From an uncultured Clostridia bacterium (lineage in GTDB: Bacteria; Bacillota; Clostridia; Lachnospirales; Bianqueaceae), in the NCBI GenBank assembly GCA_947570515.1, contig CANOUM010000086.1, positions 1 through 6,862 of the forward strand: a DNA stretch of 6,862 nt. Reading direction: 5' to 3'. The position numbers and the translations under genes are program-made. Of this stretch, positions 1-5,370 are shown piece after piece (positions within the stretch are counted from its first letter, which is position 1; every line of letters begins with the position of its first letter). The notes below the pieces were generated by a model that made no database searches, had not been told where the DNA came from, and saw only the letters and a list, made by a program, of their open reading frames with translations.

Positions 1-753
1 ACTCAGCATGGCTTCCTTTTCAATGGCAGCCGCCATAGTAATCACTTGATCCATCGTTAGATTCATCGCTTCCATCTGTGTCTTCCAGCCCGGATGCTGC
101 TCCCATTTTCTTTCAAATTCTCTTAGCATCCGTTTTACAACGCCCTCTGCGCCATTTTTGGGAATAATATCATACGTATCCGGAAACAAATATCCCTCCA
201 GTACATATTGCCGGTCTCCCTGCTGTCCAATCACCCCATAGTAGTCAAAATTATAATCGGTTTTATTGCAAGCCTCTTCGAATTCGGATGCAAGACAAAT
301 ATTTTTTTCTTCTAAATAGGCTCCAATCTGTCGTACACTCCAGCCTTCCGGAATGGTAATGGTGACGGAGTCTTCTTTGCCCCCCGTCTTTAAAATCTCC
401 ATGATTTTGCTTTCCGGCATTCCTTTAATGAATTTATAGAGACCATATTGAAATTCATTTTCTGCGCCTGTCAGTTTTGCTTTAATCTGAAAAAGCGTAA
501 CGTTATCAATCAATCCCTCTTTTTCCAAAAGCTGCGCAATTTCCTTTGTACTGGCTCCTTCCGGAATATCCAGACTGATTGCTTCTCCATCTGCATCGTA
601 TGTCTCATACTGATCATCTCGAATAAAATTATAAGTATAGGTATATGCCAGATACGAAATCCCGGCTATACCCAAAATACAAGTGATGACGATCACACCT
701 TTTTTTAAATTTCTCGCAATAAATCCCAAAATCAGGTTAATGATATCTGTCAT
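1..753 (-). CDS. mltG: Endolytic murein transglycosylase MltG (YceG-like), C-terminus cut by window edge
   Basis: MltG is a membrane-anchored lytic transglycosylase. It cleaves nascent glycan strands at the outer face of the membrane and is thought to set strand length. The visible 251 residues have a short cytoplasmic N-terminus, one hydrophobic membrane segment at about residues 19-38 and a LysM-like region at about 58-125 that includes LDIPEGAST and a KFIKGMP stretch. The YceG catalytic domain follows, with the family signature EGYLFPDTY at 186-194. The motif AAAIEKEA at 241-248 carries the expected catalytic glutamate, E245. Roughly 100 C-terminal residues are missing because the reading frame runs open through base 1. 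The ATG at 753 follows GGAGG (759-763) with 5 nt spacing and comes 31 nt after the RNase J stop, so it is probably the last visible gene of the operon. The B. subtilis equivalent is yrrL. Identification is by motif and context and is firm. Confidence 0.95.
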   Translation of the reverse strand, partial: MTDIINLILGFIARNLKKGVIVITCILGIAGISYLAYTYTYNFIRDDQYETYDADGEAISLDIPEGASTKEIAQLLEKEGLIDNVTLFQIKAKLTGAENEFQYGLYKFIKGMPESKIMEILKTGGKEDSVTITIPEGWSVRQIGAYLEEKNICLASEFEEACNKTDYNFDYYGVIGQQGDRQYVLEGYLFPDTYDIIPKNGAEGVVKRMLREFERKWEQHPGWKTQMEAMNLTMDQVITMAAAIEKEAMLS

Positions 754-758
754 GGTAA

Positions 759-763
759 CCTCC
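759..763 (-). promoter_or_regulatory. Ribosome binding site of mltG
   Basis: The minus strand reads GGAGG five bases before the ATG at 753. It fixes the mltG start and lies in the only gap between the RNase J gene and mltG. Confidence 0.8.
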
Positions 764-784
764 ACTTCAAAACACAGATCTCTG

Positions 785-2485
785 TCAGTCCTTCACTTCC
801 ATAATAATCGGAAGAATCATAGGACTGCGCTTGATTTCTCTCCAGAGATGATCCCGCAGGCTATCTCGAATCAAGGCCTTGATATTATTCCAGTCCATCA
901 CATTCAGCGGTGCATTCCCGGCCAGTACATGTGAAACAACGGCTCGGCAGCTTTCCATCAGTACCTCCGACTCCTTTACATATACAAACCCCCGGCTCAC
1001 AATATCCGGTCCGGCCACCACTTCCCCGCTGCCGCGGCGCAGGCCAATCACCACAATCATAAGTCCGTCTTGAGATAAGATTTTGCGATCTCGCAAAACA
1101 ATATTGCCAACATCTCCTACACCAAGCCCATCAACCAGAACAGGCTCTACATCGATATATCCACTTACCTTTGCTGAGTAGCTGTCCAATTCCATCACAT
1201 TTCCATTGCACATGATAATCGCATTTCTCTCATCATGTCCCAGTCCTTTAATTAAATCGGCATGCGTTCTCAAATGGCGGTATTCTCCATGTACAGGCAG
1301 AAAATATTTTGGCTTAACCAGACTATAAATCATTTTCAATTCTTCCTGACTGGCATGACCGGATACATGGGCGTCTTCATAGGTTACTTTTGCCCCTTTT
1401 ACCATCAAATCATTGATTACACGGCTAACCATTTTTTCATTTCCCGGCACCGGTTTGCTGGAAAAAATAACAGTATCGCCTTCTTTAATCTCGATTGCTT
1501 TATGCTCTCCGCTGGCCATGCGAGACAATGCAGCCATAGGTTCTCCTTGACTTCCTGTAGTAATGATGACCAGTTCATCATCATCATAATTTTTCATATC
1601 GGAGATATCGATCAAAACTCCGTCCGGTACCTCCAAATAATTAAGCTCCAGTGCTGTATTGATCACATTTACCATGCTGCGTCCCACACAAACCACTTTG
1701 CGCCCATATTGAATGGCAGCATTGATAATCTGCTGTACGCGGTCCACATTAGAGGCAAAGGTCGCCACCAAAATACGTCCTTGCGCCTGAGGAAACATCT
1801 CTGTAAACGTACTTCCTACCGTACGTTCACTCATGGTATACCCTTTACGCTCTGCATTCGTGCTATCGCTCATAAGCGCTAATACTTTTTTATGCCCGAG
1901 TTCTGCAAAACGCTGTAAATCAATCATATCTCCATGAATCGGCGTATAATCCAGCTTGAAATCTCCGGTGTGCACCAAGACGCCGGCCGCTGTCGTAATG
2001 GCAAGTGCCACTGCATCTCCAATACTGTGGTTGGTGCGGATAAATTCGACTTTCATATGCCCCAGTTCCACTACATCGCCTGGTTTTACCATATTCAGCG
2101 TATAACTTTTCAGATTGAACTCTTCCATCTTGTTACGCACCAAGCCCAGCGTTAATCGAGTACCATATACCGGCACTCTAAATTCACGCAAAAAATAAGG
2201 TAAAGCACCAATATGATCCTCATGACCATGCGTCAGCACAACGCCTTTAATCTTCTCTTGATTCTGACGCAGATATTCAAAATTGGGAATAATCAAATCA
2301 ATCCCCGGCATTTCATCTCCGGGAAATGCAAGGCCGCAATCAATAATTACAATTTCATTTTCACACTCAATCAATGTCATATTCTGCCCAATTTGATCCA
2401 ATCCTCCCAAGGGGATGATCTTCACAGATTTTCTGGGCCTTCTCGGTGTTGCTGTATTATTTTTTCTTCTATTCGTTGTCATCAT
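785..2485 (-). CDS. rnj: Ribonuclease J (metallo-beta-lactamase / beta-CASP family)
   Basis: RNase J is a cytoplasmic 5'-to-3' exoribonuclease and endonuclease that matures and decays mRNA and rRNA in Firmicutes. The 566 residues are close to the family's usual length of about 555. After a basic N-terminal tail (about 1-20) comes the metallo-beta-lactamase core with HGHEDH at 86-91. Further metal ligands expected from the family are H153, D175 (in HTGDFK) and H399 (in PVHGEY). The beta-CASP insert occupies roughly 205-370, with SDSTN at 206-210 and SSKPVPGNE at 342-350. SGHAS at 375-379 precedes the last histidine, and an RNase J type C-terminal domain runs from about 450. The start (ATGATG, first ATG at 2485) lies inside the end of the DUF1292 gene with a 17 nt overlap. 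The only upstream purine tract is GGAAGTAGAAGAGA, so translation is probably coupled. It cannot be assigned to J1 or J2 from this window. All active-site residues are intact. Confidence 0.97.
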   Translation of the reverse strand: MMTTNRRKNNTATPRRPRKSVKIIPLGGLDQIGQNMTLIECENEIVIIDCGLAFPGDEMPGIDLIIPNFEYLRQNQEKIKGVVLTHGHEDHIGALPYFLREFRVPVYGTRLTLGLVRNKMEEFNLKSYTLNMVKPGDVVELGHMKVEFIRTNHSIGDAVALAITTAAGVLVHTGDFKLDYTPIHGDMIDLQRFAELGHKKVLALMSDSTNAERKGYTMSERTVGSTFTEMFPQAQGRILVATFASNVDRVQQIINAAIQYGRKVVCVGRSMVNVINTALELNYLEVPDGVLIDISDMKNYDDDELVIITTGSQGEPMAALSRMASGEHKAIEIKEGDTVIFSSKPVPGNEKMVSRVINDLMVKGAKVTYEDAHVSGHASQEELKMIYSLVKPKYFLPVHGEYRHLRTHADLIKGLGHDERNAIIMCNGNVMELDSYSAKVSGYIDVEPVLVDGLGVGDVGNIVLRDRKILSQDGLMIVVIGLRRGSGEVVAGPDIVSRGFVYVKESEVLMESCRAVVSHVLAGNAPLNVMDWNNIKALIRDSLRDHLWREIKRSPMILPIIMEVKD

Positions 2486-2822
2486 TCTCTTCTACTTCCA
2501 AATCATAATTTTCTGAACTGCTAAATATTTCGGCTATATTTTTAAATTCTGCTTCTGCCATTTCTGTTGTAACTCCAAAAATGACTTCTGAATGCTCTGC
2601 CTGTACAATAAACTCTGCCTGCTCCTTCTCGCACAGTTTAAAAATATAAGCAGCAGCATCCTCTTCTTCCATGTCCTCTTCTTCTTCATAAGCCGGAATT
2701 GCCAAAATATAAGCATTTTCTTTTTGCTCTATATAATCTATTACTTCCATATCCATCGAAACATCTTCGACCGGATCGGTCACCATAATCCAATCTAATT
2801 CCTGTAAGTCAACCTGATTCAA
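2469..2822 (-). CDS. DUF1292 family protein (YrzB-like), TTG start
   Basis: This is a small acidic cytoplasmic protein of 117 residues from the DUF1292 family, whose biochemical role is unknown. Visible traits are a beta-rich N-terminal half (about 11-43), a strongly acidic run EEEEDMEEED at 46-55, then a FKLCEKEQAEFIV strand region (61-73) and a C-terminal helix ending in an acidic tail. The call rests on this pattern and on the position between ruvX and mltG, where yrzB lies in B. subtilis. The start is TTG at 2822. It is preceded by AAAGGAG with 8 nt spacing, whereas the first in-frame ATG (codon 13) has no good ribosome binding site and would remove conserved sequence. It starts 18 nt after the ruvX stop, and its last 17 nt double as the first codons of the RNase J gene in another frame. 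The operon context gives no direct hint of function. Confidence 0.85.
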   Translation of the reverse strand: MNQVDLQELDWIMVTDPVEDVSMDMEVIDYIEQKENAYILAIPAYEEEEDMEEEDAAAYIFKLCEKEQAEFIVQAEHSEVIFGVTTEMAEAEFKNIAEIFSSSENYDLEVEENDDNE

Positions 2823-2830
2823 TTTCGCTT

Positions 2831-2837
2831 CTCCTTT
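2831..2837 (-). promoter_or_regulatory. Ribosome binding site deciding the TTG start of the DUF1292 gene
   Basis: The minus strand reads AAAGGAG, ending 8 nt before the TTG at 2822. It lies in the 18 nt gap after ruvX. No ATG is correctly spaced from it, so it supports the TTG start directly. Confidence 0.8.
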
Positions 2838-2840
2838 CCC

Positions 2841-3266
2841 TTAATTTTGATGGGCATCCAAATAAGACTGCAAAATCAAAACAGCAGCCAATTGATCCAC
2901 AACCTCTTTTCTTTTTTTTCGATCCATCCCTGCTTCTATCATAGGTTGCTCCGCTTGTCTCGTTGTTAATCGCTCATCCCATAATAAAATTTCAATCTGA
3001 TACAGATCTCTCTGCAGCCGTTTTTGAAATGCAAGTGTTTTTTCTGCCCGCGCTCCCAGGGAGCCATTCATATTTTTAGGTAACCCTAAAACAATGGTAC
3101 GCACCTCATTCTCTTCGCACAATGTGCGAATTCTGCGTACCGTTTGTTTTAAATTGACTTCTTCTTCTCTTTTAATTGTTTCAACAGGCGACGCCAAAAA
3201 ACCGCTGGGATCACTCATGGCAACTCCCACCGTTTTACTGCCGTAATCCAGTCCTATAATTCTCAC
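2841..3266 (-). CDS. ruvX: RuvX/YqgF family Holliday junction resolvase-like protein, GTG start
   Basis: RuvX (YqgF, B. subtilis yrrK) is an RNase H-fold nuclease. Family members are described as putative Holliday junction resolvases and also linked to 16S rRNA 5'-end maturation. At 141 residues it has the usual length. The signature LDYGSKTVGVAMSD covers 6-19, with D7 as the expected first metal ligand. GLPKNMNGSLG follows at 61-71, then DERLTT at 97-102 with acidic E98, and DQLAAVLILQSYLD at 124-137 with D124, so all acidic positions of the catalytic site appear present. The start is GTG at 3266. This GTG shares its bases with the stop of ireB (GTGA, 4 nt overlap), and AGAAGGG lies 9 nt upstream, suggesting coupled translation. 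The hydrophobic first strand MRIIGLDYG begins at this codon, as in the family, so no earlier start is needed. Which of the proposed roles applies here cannot be told from sequence. Confidence 0.95.
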   Translation of the reverse strand: MRIIGLDYGSKTVGVAMSDPSGFLASPVETIKREEEVNLKQTVRRIRTLCEENEVRTIVLGLPKNMNGSLGARAEKTLAFQKRLQRDLYQIEILLWDERLTTRQAEQPMIEAGMDRKKRKEVVDQLAAVLILQSYLDAHQN

Positions 3267-3547
3267 TGCCGCTTTCCCTTCTGGTCCAGCTGATGATACG
3301 CTACAAAAGTACGCACCAACTCCTCAATAATTTCATCCCGATTCAATTTTGCAATTTTACTGCGGCTATTATGATAACTCGTAATATAGGCCGGATCTTC
3401 TGACATAATATACCCTACCATCTGATTCACAGGATTATATCCCTTTTGAACCAATGAAGTATATACGTCGATCAGCGTACTTTGTACATAATCTTCCGAT
3501 TCGCCGACAATTTTAAAATATTGTGTATTGAAATTTTCTTCACTCAT
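3263..3547 (-). CDS. ireB: IreB family regulatory phosphoprotein (UPF0297, YrzL-like)
   Basis: IreB-family proteins are small cytoplasmic proteins. In Enterococcus faecalis, IreB is a substrate of the PASTA-domain Ser/Thr kinase IreK and affects cephalosporin resistance. The 94 residues counted from the ATG match the usual length of about 88-95. Conserved blocks are KGYNPVNQMVGYIMSEDPAYIT at 35-56 (core GYNPVNQ and DPAY) and RDEIIEELVR at 70-79. The protein starts inside the end of mtaB (8 nt overlap) and ends in a 4 nt overlap with ruvX. ATG at 3547 has AAAGGGGG upstream with 9 nt spacing. An adjacent in-frame TTG at 3550 has 6 nt spacing and would add one residue, so the start is uncertain by one codon. 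Near the N-terminus, T8 is the only threonine, in the region where the enterococcal protein is phosphorylated. No kinase gene is in the window. Confidence 0.94.
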   Translation of the reverse strand: MSEENFNTQYFKIVGESEDYVQSTLIDVYTSLVQKGYNPVNQMVGYIMSEDPAYITSYHNSRSKIAKLNRDEIIEELVRTFVAYHQLDQKGKRQ

Positions 3548-4877
3548 CAATTGGTACCCCCTTTAATATTTTTTCCAATCCTGCTGCTTCATGATTGGTA
3601 CTGTGCATCGCTTCATATCCTTGAATCAGAACCTCTATTTCTTCTCCCCGCTGCAGTTTCTTTTTAAAACCGCAAACGGCAACCTTCATATAATTAGACG
3701 TATATCCGGTCCAATTTCCGGTCTTGGGATTCTCTTCTTCCAGTAAAACCATCGTATGTTTTCCTTGCATGTGTTCCATAAATATCCGGCTGCTTTCTGC
3801 CGTAGTCTGGAGCATTTCATCACTGCGGATTTTCTTTATCTCAGGTGCGATTTGATCCTCACGCCTTGCCGCTGCCGTCCCTTCCATTTGTGAATACCGG
3901 AACACATGTGCCTCTGCAAATCCCATTTCCCGCACAAAAGCTACAGATGCCGCATGCTCCTCCTGTGTCTCACCCGGGAACCCCACTATAATATCCGTCG
4001 TAATCGCTACTTCAGGATATGTGCTTCGCAGCAAATGAACTGCCTCTCGATACTCTGCAGCAGAGTATTTACGGTTCATGGCCCGCAGCGTCGCATCACA
4101 GCCGCTTTGCAGCGATAAATGAAAATGAGGACATAGCTTAGCTGCTTTCTTCACTTTATCAATAAACATTTCCGTAATCATCCTCGGCTCTAAGGAGCCA
4201 AGCCGAATCCTTCTGATCTGCGGAATTTCATTAATAGCCAGAATCAAATCAGCTAAATCATAGCTTTGTCCTGTATCCTGTCCATAAGAGGATAAATGAA
4301 TCCCTGTCAACACAATCTCATGATATCCTCTCTGTGCTAATCCGCTTGCCTCCTCTTTACATTCAGCAATTGACCTGCTCTGCAAAGGGCCTCGTACAAA
4401 GGGAATAATACAATACGTACAAAACTGCCGGCATCCGTCCTGCACTTTTAAAAATGCCCTCGTCTTCCCTTCGTTTTCAGTAATCCATAAACTCTGTTTT
4501 TCCGTTAAATCCAAAGGAATATTTTTCTGAAATGCTTCTATATATGCAAGTAAATCTCCCTTGTTTTGATTGGGAACCGCAATATCAATGATTCCTTCTC
4601 GGAGTAAACTATCATCACGATCTACATAACATCCTGCGGCAATCACCAGTGCATTGGAATTTCTTTTTTTAGCCTGATGAATCATCTGTCTTGATTTTTT
4701 AGCAGCAATCTGCGTCACGGTACAGGTATTGACTACATATATATCGGCACTCTCATGAAAATCCACAATCTGATATCCTGCCCCTGTCAATAGCTCCGTC
4801 ATTCCCTGCGCTTCATAACTATTTACTTTGCAGCCCATATTGCAAATGGCTACGGTTTGCTTTTTCTGATTTTTCAA
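3540..4877 (-). CDS. mtaB: tRNA t6A37 C2-methylthiotransferase MtaB (radical SAM), TTG start
   Basis: MtaB (B. subtilis YqeV) converts t6A to ms2t6A at position 37 of ANN-decoding tRNAs, using two [4Fe-4S] clusters and S-adenosylmethionine. The 445 residues have the full three-domain layout. The N-terminal UPF0004 domain carries cluster cysteines C16 (NMGCKVNS), C52 (NTCTV) and C83 (AGCY). The radical SAM domain has CRQFCTYC at 149-156 (C149, C153, C156), then SSYGQD, HLSLQSG at 253-259 and IIVGFPGET at 296-304. A TRAM RNA-binding domain covers about 373-440. MtaB is preferred over MiaB because of the NMGCKVNSYE motif and overall form. The start is TTG at 4877 behind GGAG (8 nt spacing). An in-frame TGA lies a few codons upstream with no ATG or GTG between, and the next ATG (codon 14) would cut into the first cysteine motif. 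It is the first gene of the operon and overlaps ireB by 8 nt. Confidence 0.95.
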   Translation of the reverse strand: MKNQKKQTVAICNMGCKVNSYEAQGMTELLTGAGYQIVDFHESADIYVVNTCTVTQIAAKKSRQMIHQAKKRNSNALVIAAGCYVDRDDSLLREGIIDIAVPNQNKGDLLAYIEAFQKNIPLDLTEKQSLWITENEGKTRAFLKVQDGCRQFCTYCIIPFVRGPLQSRSIAECKEEASGLAQRGYHEIVLTGIHLSSYGQDTGQSYDLADLILAINEIPQIRRIRLGSLEPRMITEMFIDKVKKAAKLCPHFHLSLQSGCDATLRAMNRKYSAAEYREAVHLLRSTYPEVAITTDIIVGFPGETQEEHAASVAFVREMGFAEAHVFRYSQMEGTAAARREDQIAPEIKKIRSDEMLQTTAESSRIFMEHMQGKHTMVLLEEENPKTGNWTGYTSNYMKVAVCGFKKKLQRGEEIEVLIQGYEAMHSTNHEAAGLEKILKGVPIDE

Positions 4878-4885
4878 AGGTACTG

Positions 4886-4889
4886 CTCC
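4886..4889 (-). promoter_or_regulatory. Ribosome binding site supporting the TTG start of mtaB
   Basis: The minus strand reads GGAG, 8 nt before the TTG at 4877. It is a short match, but it is the only purine-rich anti-16S match in the leader. It abuts the 12-base palindrome at 4890-4901. Confidence 0.6.
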
Positions 4890-4901
4890 ATAGATATCTA
4901 T
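4890..4901. repeat. Perfect 12-base palindrome in the mtaB leader
   Basis: ATAGATATCTAT is its own reverse complement. It lies in the 5' leader of mtaB, directly upstream of the GGAG ribosome binding site and about 30 bp downstream of the -10 box. It could be an operator, but such AT-rich palindromes also arise by chance. Confidence 0.4.
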
Positions 4902-4930
4902 ACTTCATAAATCTGCACATTGATTCTTAT

Positions 4931-4959
4931 ATTATACCGAATATGCTCTAAAATTACAA
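4931..4959 (-). promoter_or_regulatory. Sigma-A type promoter of the mtaB-ireB-ruvX-DUF1292-rnj-mltG operon
   Basis: On the minus strand, TTGTAA (4954-4959) and a perfect TATAAT (4931-4936) are separated by 17 bp. The -35 matches TTGACA at four of six positions. Transcription should begin near 4924, giving a leader of about 47 nt before the TTG of mtaB. No other convincing promoter was noted among the tightly packed downstream genes, so this one probably serves all six. Confidence 0.78.
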
Positions 4960-4982
4960 TAGATTTTTGAGCGATTTGCGAA

Positions 4983-5011
4983 TTGACGGTTTTTCCCTCA
5001 GCGAGTAAGAT
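4983..5011 (+). promoter_or_regulatory. Sigma-A type promoter of the HPr-like gene
   Basis: TTGACG (4983-4988) and TAAGAT (5006-5011) are separated by 17 bp; each hexamer matches consensus at five of six positions. The start of transcription should fall near 5018, leaving a short leader that contains the ribosome binding site. The -35 box lies 23 bp from the -35 box of the opposite promoter, so the two are back to back. Confidence 0.75.
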
Positions 5012-5025
5012 AGAGAGGATGATTG

Positions 5026-5033
5026 AAAGGAGG
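5026..5033 (+). promoter_or_regulatory. Strong ribosome binding site of the HPr-like gene
   Basis: AAAGGAGG lies 7 nt before the ATG at 5041. It is near-consensus and the strongest initiation signal in the window, suggesting that this small gene is well translated. Confidence 0.88.
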
Positions 5034-5040
5034 CTAACAC

Positions 5041-5283
5041 ATGAATTCTGTTAAAGTTTTAATCAATTCCTTTGCCAAAGCAAGGCGATTCCACCACATC
5101 ATCTCTCAGTTTGATGGCGAATTTGATCTGCTCCAGGATCGATATATCGTAAACGCTAAATCTCAGCTTGGCATATTTAGTCTTGATATCAGCCGCCCCT
5201 TACGTCTGGATATTCATTCAGAAGATAATCTGGATCGTATTTTAGAAAGTATTTCTTCTTTTCTGATTCCCTCTGCTCATTGA
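5041..5283 (+). CDS. HPr-fold protein lacking the PTS active-site histidine (Crh-like)
   Basis: The 80 residues match the HPr phosphocarrier fold (beta1 at 4-10, helix at 14-24, strands at 27-39, helix at 41-50, strand at 53-58, helix at 61-75), close to the usual 85-88. The best anchor is NAKSQLGIFSLDI at 38-50, which aligns with the HPr segment around Ser46 (B. subtilis NLKSIMGVMSLGI), so S41 sits at the regulatory serine. Aligning SFAKARRF (10-17) with HPr SGIHARPA places K13 where the phosphorylated His15 should be; R15 keeps the following arginine and the proline becomes R16. It should therefore not carry phosphate in the sugar phosphotransferase chain. It could act as a regulator modified on serine, like B. 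subtilis Crh, but that is inference. It has its own promoter, strong ribosome binding site and terminator, so it is monocistronic. The fold call is solid; the function is unknown. Confidence 0.85.
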   Translation: MNSVKVLINSFAKARRFHHIISQFDGEFDLLQDRYIVNAKSQLGIFSLDISRPLRLDIHSEDNLDRILESISSFLIPSAH

Positions 5284-5306
5284 TCAGATTCTTCAAAACC
5301 AAAACA

Positions 5307-5349
5307 GCTCAGTAATTCTGCTCTTACAGCAGCTACTGAGCCGTTTTTT
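5307..5349. terminator. Rho-independent terminator between convergent genes, probably bidirectional
   Basis: GCTCAGTA (5307-5314) pairs with TACTGAGC (5334-5341), and inside it CTGCT (5318-5322) pairs with AGCAG (5328-5332) around loop CTTAC. On the plus strand the stem is followed by CG and TTTTTT (5344-5349), terminating the HPr-like gene 24 nt after its stop. On the minus strand the same hairpin is followed by TGTTTTGGTTTT, which would terminate aspS less strongly. Confidence 0.9.
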
Positions 5350-5370
5350 ATTTAAAGGATTTTCTCTTCT

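Noticed and set aside
754..784. A small inverted repeat (ACAGA and TCTGT around GA) followed by TTTT between the RNase J gene and mltG
   Set aside because: The stem is five base pairs with a two-base loop, too weak for a terminator, and the gap carries the mltG ribosome binding site.
1262..1882. A 206-codon open frame on the plus strand opposite the RNase J gene
   Set aside because: It lies wholly antisense to a gene with all catalytic motifs intact, shows no recognisable domain and is rich in His, Phe and Ile runs typical of an antisense shadow.
2213..2524. A 103-codon plus-strand open frame covering the RNase J start
   Set aside because: It is antisense to the metallo-beta-lactamase motif region and the DUF1292 gene end, with no domain and no ribosome binding site of note.
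4874..4891. A five-codon minus-strand frame (MEQYL, stop) overlapping the mtaB TTG start
   Set aside because: It has no ribosome binding site of its own and its ATG overlaps the GGAG of mtaB; it is most likely chance.
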